Shown here piece after piece: positions 33,520 to 42,183 of a stretch of 64,000 bases of DNA. The first letter of the stretch is position 1. Every line of letters starts with the position of its first letter. Source of the DNA: Bacteroidota bacterium (GTDB lineage: Bacteria; Bacteroidota; Bacteroidia; Bacteroidales; F082); the NCBI GenBank assembly GCA_016715945.1, contig JADJXJ010000001.1, positions 434,001-498,000 on the forward strand, in the 5' to 3' direction. The position numbers and the translations under genes are program-made. Below the pieces are notes generated by a model. That model did no database searches. It worked only from the letters and a program-made list of their open reading frames with translations, and was not told the DNA's origin.

Positions 33520-36500
33520 TTACAGCTTGCGTTGCACTTCCCGTTCGGTGTAGCCTTCGATGATGTCGCCCACTTTGATGTCGTTGAAACCATCAATGTT
33601 CAGACCGCATTCGTAGCCTGCCGAGACTTCCTTGACGTCGTCCTTGAAACGTTTGAGCGATCCGAGGTGTCCGGTGTAGATCACAATGCCGTCGCGGATA
33701 AGCCTGATTTTGGTATTACGGGTGATTTTGCCGTCGAGCACCATACATCCGGCCACGGTTCCCACCTTGGAAATTTTGAAGGTTTCGCGCACCTCGAGGT
33801 TGCAGGTGATCACTTCTTCGATTTCTGGCGAGAGCATGCCTTCTATAGCAGCCTTGATTTCTTCGATGGCTGTGTAGATGATGCTGTAGAGGCGGATGTC
33901 GATCTCCTCTGTTTCGGCCAGCCTGCGGGCACCCATACTCGGGCGCACCTGGAAGCCGATGACAATGGCATTGGAAGCCGAAGCCAGCATGATGTCCGAC
34001 TCGGTGATGGCACCCACCGATTTGTGGATCACATTCACCTGTACCTCCTCGGTCGAAAGCTTGAGCAATGCATCGCTCAGGGCCTCAACCGAACCGTCCA
34101 CGTCGCCTTTCACGATGAGGTTCAGCTCTTTGAAGTCGCCAATGGCAATGCGCCGGCCAATCTCGTCGAGGGTGATGTGTTTCTGTGTGCGCAGGCCCTG
34201 CTCACGCAAGAGCTGCTGCCGGCGCATGGCAATGGTTTTGGCTTCTTTTTCATCTCTCATCACCACAAAGGCATCGCCTGCCTGAGGTGCGCCTGTCAGA
34301 CCAAGCATGAGCACCGGAGTGGAAGGTCCGGCTTGCTTTACCTGCTGGTTGCGTTCGTTGAACATGGCCTTGACTTTGCCATATACCGTTCCGGCAACCA
34401 CCACATCACCTATTTTTAATGTGCCATCCTGCACCAGAATCTTGGCCACATAGCCACGGCCTTTGTCAAGGGCCGATTCGATGACGGTTCCTTTGGCAAG
34501 CTTTTTCGGGTTAGCTTTCAGGTCGAGGATTTCAGCCTCGAGCAGTACTTTTTCGAGCAAGAGGTCGATGCCATAACCACTCTTGGCCGACACTTCCTGA
34601 CTTTGGTATTTTCCGCCCCATTCTTCAACCAGGAAGTTCATGTTGGCAAGTTGTTCCCTGATCTTTTCGGGGTTGGCGGTTGGCTTGTCGATTTTGTTGA
34701 TGGCAAACACGATGGGCACGCCGGCAGCCTGTGCGTGGTTGATGGCTTCTTTGGTCTGGGGCATCACGCTGTCGTCGGCGGCAATCACGATGATCGCCAC
34801 GTCGGTGAGTTTGGCACCACGGGCACGCATGGCTGTGAATGCTTCGTGACCGGGTGTGTCAAGGAAGGTGATTTTCTTGCCTTTTTCGGTGACCACCTCA
34901 TAGGCCCCGATGTGCTGGGTAATGCCGCCGGCTTCGCCTGCCACCACATTCGACTTTCGGATGTAGTCGAGCAACAGCGTTTTACCGTGGTCCACGTGTC
35001 CCATAACCGTAACAATGGGCGCCCTGGGCACAAGGTCGGCCGGATCGTCTTCCTCCTCGGCCGTGGCAATGATCTCCTGAAGATCCTCGGTTACAAATTC
35101 TACTTTATATCCAAACTCGTCAGCTACTACTGTAAGGGTCTCAGCATCAAGGCGTTGGTTGATGGATACGACCAATCCCAGGCTCATGCAGGTGGCAATG
35201 ACCTTGGTTACCGGAACATTCATCATGGTAGCTAGTTCGTTCGCTGTAACGAACTCTGTTACACGCAGGATATTCTTTTCTTCTTCCTGCCTTGCCATTT
35301 CTTCAGCCATCCGGTCGGAGAAGGCTTCGCGCTTTTGACGGCGGTGTTTGGCGCCTTTCGATTTGGTGGATGCGGTCAGACGGGCCAGGGTTTCTTTAAT
35401 CTGACGCTGAACTTCTTCTTCCGAAAGCTCAACTTTTTCTTCCTTTTTGGGTGGTGCGGGCTTGCCCTTCCGCTGCTGATCGCGAGGCTGCTGGGATTGT
35501 TTGTCCTGTGCAGCTGGTGCGGGAGCTTGCTCAGCACCTTTGTTCTTTATGCGTTTGCGCTTCTTCTTTTTGCCATCCTGTCCGGGTCGGGGATCCGATG
35601 ATGTGGCAACCGGCTTGGGCTTGTTGCTGCTCGTAAAACTGCTCACATCAATCTTACCCAGTACTTTTGGGCCAGCAAGTTTTTCTACCCTGGTTTCGAT
35701 GAAATTTTCCGGGCGTGCTGGCTGCTCAGGCTTTTGATCTTCAGCAGGTTTTAATTCCTGTTTAGCCTCGGCTTGTTTTTTGGCTTCTTCGGCAGCTTTG
35801 GCTGCAGCTTCGGCCTGACGGCGTGCTTCGGCTTCCTGCTCCCTGCGGGCCTTTTCTTCCTCTTTGCGCTGCTCGCTTTCCTTCAGGCGCTGCGCTTTCG
35901 ATTTCTTATCGGGTTTGGTCTTCTGGTTCAGTGCGTCCAGGTCGATCTTATCCAGAATCTTGATGCCAATGCCATCGCTTTTTTCGGTGCTCTCAGCTTG
36001 GGCGGGTTCCGCAATCGCAGAGCTGGTTTCGGCCGCTGCCGGCGTCTTCACCTCAGTTTCCGGAGCGACGAAAGTTTTTTCCGTGGGTTGTGTTGTTTCG
36101 GTTTTGCTTTCTGCCGGTGCTATTGCTTTTTCGGTTACAGCTTCTGCAGCCGGAGGGGCCGGGGCAGCCACAGGCTTGTCAGCAGGTTTGGCTTCGGTGT
36201 CCTGGGCTTTTGAAGCTGCTGCTTCTGTCCTGGCTGGTTCGGCTTTAACGGGTTCTGCTTTGGGTGGCTCGGCAGGTTTGGGTGGTTCGGCAGGTTTTAG
36301 CGGCTCAACAGCTTTGGCTGGCTCGGCCTTCGGGGCCTGAGGGGGTTTGGTCTGGGCCATCCTGCTTCCACGCAAGAGGCTGTCGGTGTCGATGTCTTCT
36401 TCGTCATCAATGGTAGGCGCAACCATCTCGGCTGTGATGGTCTTGCGGTTGCTGCCCCCAATCTCAATTTGCTTGGCCACCTCTTTCACCTTTTTTTCCT

Positions 36501-36669
36501 GGCTGTATTCCTTGCGGACAAGCTCGTACATTTCGGCCGTGAGGCGGGTATTGGGATTGGGATCGATGGCGTGACCCTTCTTGCTCAGAAACTCAACGAT
36601 GGTGGCAGTGCCAACGTTGAACTCCTTGGCTGCCTTGCTTAAACGTACTGTCGTTGAGCTTTCTGTCAT
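33520..36669 (-). CDS. infB: Translation initiation factor IF-2
   Basis: A 1049-residue IF-2, the GTPase that delivers initiator tRNA to the 30S subunit. The first 50 residues hold an IF2_N module (VRLSKAAKEFNVGTATIVEFL). Residues from about 60 to 430 are low-complexity, rich in Pro, Ala, Glu and Lys with repeated PAEPPK-like units. A second N domain follows, then the G domain at about residue 550 (GHVDHGKT, DTPGHEAF, NKID) and domains II-IV. The ATG at 36669 is used because the frame upstream to 36702 adds a non-family leader. It follows nusA after a 51-base gap in the rimP-nusA-infB operon. The long N-terminal region is usual in this phylum. Confidence 0.97.
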   Translation of the reverse strand: MTESSTTVRLSKAAKEFNVGTATIVEFLSKKGHAIDPNPNTRLTAEMYELVRKEYSQEKKVKEVAKQIEIGGSNRKTITAEMVAPTIDDEEDIDTDSLLRGSRMAQTKPPQAPKAEPAKAVEPLKPAEPPKPAEPPKAEPVKAEPARTEAAASKAQDTEAKPADKPVAAPAPPAAEAVTEKAIAPAESKTETTQPTEKTFVAPETEVKTPAAAETSSAIAEPAQAESTEKSDGIGIKILDKIDLDALNQKTKPDKKSKAQRLKESEQRKEEEKARREQEAEARRQAEAAAKAAEEAKKQAEAKQELKPAEDQKPEQPARPENFIETRVEKLAGPKVLGKIDVSSFTSSNKPKPVATSSDPRPGQDGKKKKRKRIKNKGAEQAPAPAAQDKQSQQPRDQQRKGKPAPPKKEEKVELSEEEVQRQIKETLARLTASTKSKGAKHRRQKREAFSDRMAEEMARQEEEKNILRVTEFVTANELATMMNVPVTKVIATCMSLGLVVSINQRLDAETLTVVADEFGYKVEFVTEDLQEIIATAEEEDDPADLVPRAPIVTVMGHVDHGKTLLLDYIRKSNVVAGEAGGITQHIGAYEVVTEKGKKITFLDTPGHEAFTAMRARGAKLTDVAIIVIAADDSVMPQTKEAINHAQAAGVPIVFAINKIDKPTANPEKIREQLANMNFLVEEWGGKYQSQEVSAKSGYGIDLLLEKVLLEAEILDLKANPKKLAKGTVIESALDKGRGYVAKILVQDGTLKIGDVVVAGTVYGKVKAMFNERNQQVKQAGPSTPVLMLGLTGAPQAGDAFVVMRDEKEAKTIAMRRQQLLREQGLRTQKHITLDEIGRRIAIGDFKELNLIVKGDVDGSVEALSDALLKLSTEEVQVNVIHKSVGAITESDIMLASASNAIVIGFQVRPSMGARRLAETEEIDIRLYSIIYTAIEEIKAAIEGMLSPEIEEVITCNLEVRETFKISKVGTVAGCMVLDGKITRNTKIRLIRDGIVIYTGHLGSLKRFKDDVKEVSAGYECGLNIDGFNDIKVGDIIEGYTEREVQRKL

Positions 36670-36720
36670 AGTGAGGATGAGATTCTTAATCTTTTTTAAC
36701 AAGCTGCAAAAATATGAGAT

Positions 36721-37956
36721 TTATTCGAACTCGGCTTTCAATATACGGATGACTTCGTGTATGGTTTCGATCTCAAGATCGGTGCGCTGTTCCAATTCTT
36801 GCGGACTGAGTTGCAGTACGCTTTTGGCCGTATCACAACCAATGGCTTTAAGCTGGTCAATAATCCACTGATCGATTTCATCGTTAAATTCCTGAAGATC
36901 AACGTCTTCGGTATCGATATCCGAATCGCGGTACACGTCGATTTCGTAGCCGGTGAGTTTGCCGGCCAGCTTGATGTTGTAACCTCCTTTGCCGATTGCC
37001 AGGCTCACCTGATCGGGTCGCATGAACACCTCGGCACGTTTGTTTTCTTCGTCAATGTGGATGCTGGTGATCTTGGCCGGACTGAGCGCCCGTGCGATGA
37101 AAAGGGAGGGGTTGGTGGTGTAGTTGATCACGTCGATGTTTTCGTTGCGCAGCTCTTTCACAATACCGTGGATGCGTGAACCTTTCATGCCTACGCAGGC
37201 GCCAACCGGGTCGATGCGGTCGTCGTACGATTCCACAGCCACTTTTGCGCGCTGGCCGGGTTCGCGGACGATGCGGCGAATGGTGATCAGGCCGTCGTAA
37301 ACTTCGGGAACTTCGGCCTCGATCAGGCGCTGCAGAAAGATCTCGGAGGTGCGCGAAAGAATGATGTGCGGGGTGTTGTTTTTCATTTCCACCTTGAGCA
37401 CAACAGCCCGTATGGTGTCGCCCTTGCGGTAAAAGTCGCTGGGAATCTGCTCCGACTTGGGCAGCATCAGCTCGATGCCTTCGTCGTCGAGCACCATGAT
37501 TTCGCGGCGCCAGATCTGGTAAACCTCGCCCACGATAATCTCGCCAACCTTGTCTTTATACTTTTGGTACACATTGTCTTTTTCGTACTCCATCACCTTC
37601 GAAACCAGGGCCTGGCGGATGTTGAGAATCTCGCGCCTCCCGAATGCACTGATGCTGATGGATTCCGACACCTCTTCGCCCACCTCAAAATCGGGTTCAA
37701 TCTTGATGGCTTCCGAAAGGGCAATCTGACGTGCAGGATCTTCCACCTCTCCATCTTCCACAATCACGCGGTTGTGGATGATTTCAAGGTCGCCCTTGTC
37801 CACATTCACGATGATGTCGAAGTTTTCGTCGGAGCCGTATTTTTTGATGATCACCGAGCGGAACACATCTTCGATGATGCGCATCAGACGCTCGCGGTCG
37901 ATGTTTTTGAACTCTTTAAACTCCGAAAAGCTTTCTACTAGGTTGATGGTGTCCAT
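36721..37956 (-). CDS. nusA: Transcription termination/antitermination factor NusA
   Basis: A 411-residue NusA that binds RNA polymerase and RNA and affects pausing, termination and antitermination. The N-terminal polymerase-binding domain starts MDTINLVESFSEFK, an S1 domain follows (EVYQIWRREIMVLDDEGIELMLP), then two KH domains (GACVGMKGSRIHGIVKEL and LAIGKGGYNIKLAGKLTG). A short C-terminal helical part resembles one acidic repeat. The start at 37956 is chosen because a longer frame to 38022 overlaps rimP and adds 22 residues. It is 17 bases after rimP and upstream of infB, the usual order. Confidence 0.97.
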   Translation of the reverse strand: MDTINLVESFSEFKEFKNIDRERLMRIIEDVFRSVIIKKYGSDENFDIIVNVDKGDLEIIHNRVIVEDGEVEDPARQIALSEAIKIEPDFEVGEEVSESISISAFGRREILNIRQALVSKVMEYEKDNVYQKYKDKVGEIIVGEVYQIWRREIMVLDDEGIELMLPKSEQIPSDFYRKGDTIRAVVLKVEMKNNTPHIILSRTSEIFLQRLIEAEVPEVYDGLITIRRIVREPGQRAKVAVESYDDRIDPVGACVGMKGSRIHGIVKELRNENIDVINYTTNPSLFIARALSPAKITSIHIDEENKRAEVFMRPDQVSLAIGKGGYNIKLAGKLTGYEIDVYRDSDIDTEDVDLQEFNDEIDQWIIDQLKAIGCDTAKSVLQLSPQELEQRTDLEIETIHEVIRILKAEFE

Positions 37957-37972
37957 GAATGGCGATGGTTTG

Positions 37973-38449
37973 TTATTGGAAACTGATTTGTACTCTTGCT
38001 TCTTTGATCTGACTGAAATCAATCTGCTGCGGTTCGGCCTTTTCAGTTTGCTTGAGGCGATTGCGTTTTTTGGTAACGACAGGTGTGAGTGTAATACCCT
38101 GGTCGTCGGCTGCAGTGATGATGCCTGTGAGCTCGGAACTGTCGGTCAGGGTGAGCTTCACCGTGCGGTTGATGTTTTTGCGGTATTGCCTGGCAAGGGT
38201 GAGCGGGTGGTCGATGCCGGCCGAAGATACCCTGAGCTCAAAGTCCTGGACATCGCGGTCGAGCTTGCCCTCAAGCATGCGGCTCACCTGCACGCAATGG
38301 TCAATGGTGAGCTGGGTGTCCGAATCCAAAAACACCATGATGAGGTCGTCGTTTTTTATCAAAACATCCACCACAAAACGGTCGGTGCCTTCGAGGAACT
38401 CCGTGACCCACTGCCTGATCTGATTTTTGTCAATCATTTCTTTAACCAA
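37973..38449 (-). CDS. rimP: Ribosome maturation factor RimP
   Basis: A 158-residue factor for 30S assembly. The N-terminal domain contains IKNDDLIMVFLDSDTQLTIDHCVQVSRMLE and the ELRVSSAGIDHPL segment, a RimP hallmark (VSSPGLDRPL type). The C-terminal SH3-like domain follows (NRTVKLTLTDSSELTGIITAADDQGITL). It is first in the rimP-nusA-infB operon. The start is either 38449 or the ATG at 38437. The first begins two bases after the T-tract of a hairpin, so 38437 is plausible. Confidence 0.94.
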   Translation of the reverse strand: MVKEMIDKNQIRQWVTEFLEGTDRFVVDVLIKNDDLIMVFLDSDTQLTIDHCVQVSRMLEGKLDRDVQDFELRVSSAGIDHPLTLARQYRKNINRTVKLTLTDSSELTGIITAADDQGITLTPVVTKKRNRLKQTEKAEPQQIDFSQIKEARVQISFQ

Positions 38450-38451
38450 TT

Positions 38452-38474
38452 AAAAAGGGGACTCCTGGCCCCCA
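38452..38474 (-). promoter_or_regulatory. Terminator-like hairpin in the rimP-nusA-infB leader
   Basis: On the minus strand GGGGGC and GTCCCC pair around a CAGGA loop and are followed by TTTTT, directly before the rimP start. It lies downstream of a -7 box at 38504-38511, so a transcript starting there must pass it. It may attenuate the operon, or be a second terminator for the tRNA transcript. Confidence 0.5.
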
Positions 38475-38503
38475 CTTTATCTTCAACCTCCGCAAAATCG
38501 CTG

Positions 38504-38511
38504 CAAAGATA
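38504..38511 (-). promoter_or_regulatory. Candidate -7 box for the rimP-nusA-infB operon
   Basis: TATCTTTG on the minus strand is an exact TAnnTTTG match located between the tRNA terminator and the rimP leader hairpin, predicting transcription from about 38498. A proper -33 TTG is not evident. Confidence 0.45.
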
Positions 38512-38570
38512 CAACAATTTTACGAGGGCTGTCCATTCCGGGTGTTTTTGCAGGTTTCGAAAAACCAACA

Positions 38571-38601
38571 AAAAAACCTGTTACCAGCGGTAGCAGGTTT
38601 T
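38571..38601 (-). terminator. Intrinsic terminator after tRNA-Gln
   Basis: On the minus strand AAAACCTG, TACC, GGTA and CAGGTTTT form a long imperfect hairpin ending in a T run, 8 bases after the tRNA 3' end. Confidence 0.85.
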
Positions 38602-38608
38602 ACCTTTG

Positions 38609-38679
38609 TTGTCCGACCAGGATTCGAACCTAGACAAGCAGAACCAAAATCTGCGGTGCTACCGTTACACCATCGGACA
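38609..38679 (-). tRNA. tRNA-Gln (anticodon TTG)
   Basis: The minus strand folds as a cloverleaf. The acceptor stem is TGTCCGA with TCGGACA (seven pairs). The D arm is GTGT/GCAC, the anticodon stem is GCAGA/TCTGC with loop TTTTGGT (anticodon TTG, reading CAA/CAG), and the T arm is CTAGG/CCTGG with loop TTCGAAT. The discriminator base is A and the CCA end is not encoded. A promoter at 38727-38758 and a terminator at 38571-38601 frame it as a single-gene unit just upstream of rimP-nusA-infB. Confidence 0.96.
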
Positions 38680-39014
38680 ATCGTTTCAAACTTCCGGCAG
38701 GACAATAATCCGGCCAAAAGCGAGTGCAAAAATAATACTTTTCCTCAAATCGCCGCAAGTCGAAAAAGTGTTTTAGCAACAGATTGTTATCATGAGTTCT
38801 TTATGAAACAACAAAACACACTTAATCAAGATTTTAGCGAAGCAATAATGATTTTTGAGGTGTTGGGCTCCGGCCAGCGGTTGGCTAACGCAGGTTACCG
38901 TTTTACCTGCCGGATTGACACATATTTATGCTGAAAGCCTGCAATTCGGGATGTGTTCTGCACAAAATGGGTATTTTTGCCAGACTTAAGTTAAGCCAGG
39001 GGCGAAGAATTTGA
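38680..39014. other. Intergenic region between tRNA-Gln and the DUF2723 gene
   Basis: It holds the tRNA promoter (38727-38758, minus) and a -7-like box for the downstream gene (TATTTTTG at 38972-38979, plus). A 43-codon ATG frame on the plus strand (38803-38934) and a small GCAGGT/ACCTGC stem near 38891-38911 are the only other items; neither is convincing as a gene or terminator. Confidence 0.5.
38727..38758 (-). promoter_or_regulatory. Bacteroidota-type promoter for tRNA-Gln
   Basis: On the minus strand TTG (38758-38756), a 21-base spacer and TATTTTTG (38734-38727) fit the -33/-7 consensus. Transcription from about 38720 gives a 40-base leader to the tRNA. Confidence 0.6.
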
Positions 39015-42000
39015 ATGGAATCACAACACCATCCTATAATGAATTTTAAAAAACTTAATGACCTCGTCGGTTGGATTGTTTTTGGCATTGCCACGCTCGT
39101 TTATTTTCTGACGCTTGAACCCACCGCAAGCTGGTGGGATTGTGGTGAGTATATTGCCACTGCCTACAAACTTCAGGTGGGGCATCCTCCGGGAGCGCCT
39201 CTATTCCAGATGATTGGCAGGTTTTTCAGCCTGTTTGCTTTTGGAAATCCCACACAGGTGGCGCTCATGATCAACATCATGTCGGCATTGTCGAGTAGCC
39301 TGACCATCCTGTTTTTATTCTGGACGATTACCCTGCTGGCCCGAAAGGTGCTCATGGATGGCGGCAACGAGCAAAACAAGGTGGCACAATACCTGGTGCT
39401 TGCCGCTGGTGCAGTGGGTGCACTGGCTTACACCTTTACCGATTCGTTCTGGTTCTCGGCCGTCGAAGGCGAGGTATATGCCATGTCGTCCTTCTTTACT
39501 GCCCTGGTTTTCTGGGCTATCCTCCGTTGGGAAAGGGTGGCCGACGAGCCACACAATTACCGCTGGCTGCTTTTCATTGCTTACCTCATCGGTTTGTCCA
39601 TCGGGGTGCACATGCTCAACCTGCTTGCCATCCCGGCAGTGGTTTATGTGTTTTATTTCAGGAAGTTTAAACCTACTTTCAAAGGTTTTGTGCTGGCTGG
39701 TATTGTAGCAGTGGCTATCCTGGGATTCATCATGAGCTTCGTGATACCACAGGTTGTCAACCTGGCCAGCAAATTTGAACTGTTTTTCGTGAACTCGCTC
39801 GGCATGCCCTTCAATACCGGCACGGTCATCTATTTCGTGGTGCTGATTTCGCTCATCGTGTTTGGGCTCAGATACACCCACATCAAAAACATGCCGGTGC
39901 TCAACACCTCCATCCTGGCATTCATGTTTATCCTGATCGGATACTCCTCTTTCTTTATGATCATCATCCGTTCCAATGCCAATACCCCCATCAACGAGAA
40001 TGAACCCAACGATGCCATCTCGCTGCTGGCCTACCTCAACCGGGAACAATACGGCGACTGGCCTTTGCTTCACGGCCAGTACTACAATGCTCCGGTGGTA
40101 GATTATGCCGATGGCAGCCCGGTGTATGTGAAAGACCGCAAGAGTGGCCGCTACATTATCACCGACCACCGGCGCGGAACCAAACCGGTTTATGATGATC
40201 GGTTTACAACCATTTTCCCCCGCATGTGGAGCAACCAGAAGCAGAGCCACATCAGCATCTACCGGCAATACGCCAAAAAAGGCATACCCATCCGGGTAAC
40301 CAAACCCGATGGTACGTCGGAGGTGCTTTATCGCCCGACCTTTGGTGAAAATCTGAGCTTTTTCTTTGGTTATCAGCTCAACCACATGTATTTCAGGTAC
40401 TTCATGTGGAATTTTGTGGGCAGGCAAAACGATATTGAAAGCCAGGGCGAGATAGATGCCGGCAACTGGATCAGTGGCATCAATGCCATTGATAAAATCA
40501 GGCTGGGCGACCAGCGCAATCTGCCCGACAGCATGAAAAATCCGGCCCGTGCACGGTTCTATTTTCTTCCCTTGCTGCTGGGTCTTGCCGGCTTATTCTG
40601 GCACCTGAAGCGCCATGCACAGGACACCTGGGTGGTATTTATGCTCTTTTTGCTCACCGGGATTGCCATTGTGGTTTACCTGAACCAGACACCCTATCAG
40701 CCCCGCGAACGCGATTATGCCTATGCAGGATCGTTTTACGCGTTTGCCATATGGATCGGATTTGGGGTGCTGTGGTTGTATGAGGTCATCGAAAAATACC
40801 TGAAAAACAAGGTCTCGGCAATAGCTGTAGCTACTGCCCTCAGTTTCGTGGTTCCGGTGGTGTTGGCAGCCGAAGGCTGGGAAGGCCACGACCGTTCGGG
40901 GCGTTACGCTGCGCGCGATTTTGCCAAAAGCTACATGACCGGCTGTGCGCCTGATGCCGTTATTTTTACCAACGGCGACAACGATACCTTCCCCCTCTGG
41001 TATGTTCAGGAAGTGGAAAACTTCCGCACCGACATGCGCGTGGTCAACTATATGCTGGCTTCGACCGACTGGTATGTGCATCAGATGGCAAAGAAGGTGT
41101 ACGACTCGGATCCGCTGCCGCTGACGCTTACGCCGGAACAATATAATAAAGGTGTCAATGAGTACATACCTGTGCTGGAGCGCGTGCAGGGACCGGTGGA
41201 ACTGCGCGAGGCCATCCGGTTCATTGCCGACGAGCGCGACCAGACCAAAGTGCCACTGCAGAGTGGCGAGCGCATCAATTATCTGCCATCGCGCAAGCTT
41301 AAAATTACCATCGACAAGGATGCGGTGATCCGCAGCGGGGCAGTGCCCGAAAGCATGCGCCACCTGATTGTGGACGAAATCGTCTGGGAGGTGAAACAGA
41401 ACGGTCTGGACAAAAACGACCTGATGCTGCTCGATTTTCTGGCCACGAGCAACTTTGAGCGGCCGATATATTTTGCCAACCCCAACAGTGTGAGCAAAGT
41501 GCTCGATGTGGACAAATATTGCCACCTCGAGGGGGTGGTGTTCCGTTTTATTCCTGTGGAAGCCCCTGAATATTACCGCAATATGGGAGGGGTGAATGCA
41601 GAAAAATCGTACGATGTGCTTGTGAACCAGGCCAGCTGGGGCAACCTGCATCACGACAGGGTGACCGTTGACCGCGAATCGTACAGAAACTCTGCACTGG
41701 CCAAGCAAAGCTACATGCGCACAGCCCAGGCCTTAATCAATCTCAACCGCAAAGACAGCGCCATAAAGGTGCTCGACCGAAGCCTGGAACTTTTCCCGCA
41801 CAAAAAGATCACCTTCGACTTCTACATGCTGCCCTGGGTGGATCTGTACTTCGATGCAGGAGCTCCCGAAAAGGCCAAAGAGGTAATGCGCATCCTGGCT
41901 GACCGCTACCTTCAGGATCTGGAATATTACAACAGGCTGACTCCCAAATTTGCCGCATATTACGAGCGCCAGACCCAGGAAGCGCTGGCCGTCATTCAAC

Positions 42001-42095
42001 GCCTTTCGGATGTGGCCAGGTCAAGGAACCTGACCGACTTCAGCCAGGAACTCGAAGATGCCCTGGATATGCAATTGAAAAAAATGGGAATGTAA
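39015..42095 (+). CDS. DUF2723 membrane protein, GT-C type glycosyltransferase with C-terminal helical repeats
   Basis: A 1026-residue protein of the DUF2723 (TMEM260/GT117) family. The N-terminal half has about a dozen membrane helices, and the first outer loop carries the family motif TASWWDCGEYIATAYKLQVG (residues 38-57) followed by HPPGAPLFQ. A second signature, QPRERDYAYAGSFYAFA, lies near 557-573. After that comes a large soluble region, ending in TPR-like helices (about 890-1026). Relatives are linked to protein O-mannosylation and surface glycosylation; the donor here is not known. An ATG at 39039 is an alternative start. It is followed by a terminator and is transcribed alone. Confidence 0.93.
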   Translation: MESQHHPIMNFKKLNDLVGWIVFGIATLVYFLTLEPTASWWDCGEYIATAYKLQVGHPPGAPLFQMIGRFFSLFAFGNPTQVALMINIMSALSSSLTILFLFWTITLLARKVLMDGGNEQNKVAQYLVLAAGAVGALAYTFTDSFWFSAVEGEVYAMSSFFTALVFWAILRWERVADEPHNYRWLLFIAYLIGLSIGVHMLNLLAIPAVVYVFYFRKFKPTFKGFVLAGIVAVAILGFIMSFVIPQVVNLASKFELFFVNSLGMPFNTGTVIYFVVLISLIVFGLRYTHIKNMPVLNTSILAFMFILIGYSSFFMIIIRSNANTPINENEPNDAISLLAYLNREQYGDWPLLHGQYYNAPVVDYADGSPVYVKDRKSGRYIITDHRRGTKPVYDDRFTTIFPRMWSNQKQSHISIYRQYAKKGIPIRVTKPDGTSEVLYRPTFGENLSFFFGYQLNHMYFRYFMWNFVGRQNDIESQGEIDAGNWISGINAIDKIRLGDQRNLPDSMKNPARARFYFLPLLLGLAGLFWHLKRHAQDTWVVFMLFLLTGIAIVVYLNQTPYQPRERDYAYAGSFYAFAIWIGFGVLWLYEVIEKYLKNKVSAIAVATALSFVVPVVLAAEGWEGHDRSGRYAARDFAKSYMTGCAPDAVIFTNGDNDTFPLWYVQEVENFRTDMRVVNYMLASTDWYVHQMAKKVYDSDPLPLTLTPEQYNKGVNEYIPVLERVQGPVELREAIRFIADERDQTKVPLQSGERINYLPSRKLKITIDKDAVIRSGAVPESMRHLIVDEIVWEVKQNGLDKNDLMLLDFLATSNFERPIYFANPNSVSKVLDVDKYCHLEGVVFRFIPVEAPEYYRNMGGVNAEKSYDVLVNQASWGNLHHDRVTVDRESYRNSALAKQSYMRTAQALINLNRKDSAIKVLDRSLELFPHKKITFDFYMLPWVDLYFDAGAPEKAKEVMRILADRYLQDLEYYNRLTPKFAAYYERQTQEALAVIQRLSDVARSRNLTDFSQELEDALDMQLKKMGM

Positions 42096-42118
42096 CCTGA
42101 AAGTCGGTTGAAACGACC

Positions 42119-42154
42119 AACCGGTCCGGAATACCATTCCTGGCCGGTTTTTTT
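42119..42154 (+). terminator. Intrinsic terminator after the DUF2723 gene
   Basis: ACCGGTCCGGAAT and ATTCCTGGCCGGT pair with two mismatches and are followed by seven T residues, 23 bases after the stop. Confidence 0.85.
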
Positions 42155-42183
42155 ATATCTTCCGGCAATAATATCCCTGACGC

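Noticed and set aside
35700..36340. Repeated short units in infB that could look like a tandem repeat
   Set aside because: They encode the Pro/Ala/Glu/Lys-rich low-complexity linker usual for IF-2 and are not a mobile or CRISPR repeat.
38803..38934. 43-codon plus-strand frame in the tRNA-DUF2723 intergenic region
   Set aside because: Short, with no domain, signal or upstream promoter; it looks like chance.
39315..40427. 370-codon minus-strand frame
   Set aside because: It is the complement of the DUF2723 gene, which has family motifs and consistent membrane helices.
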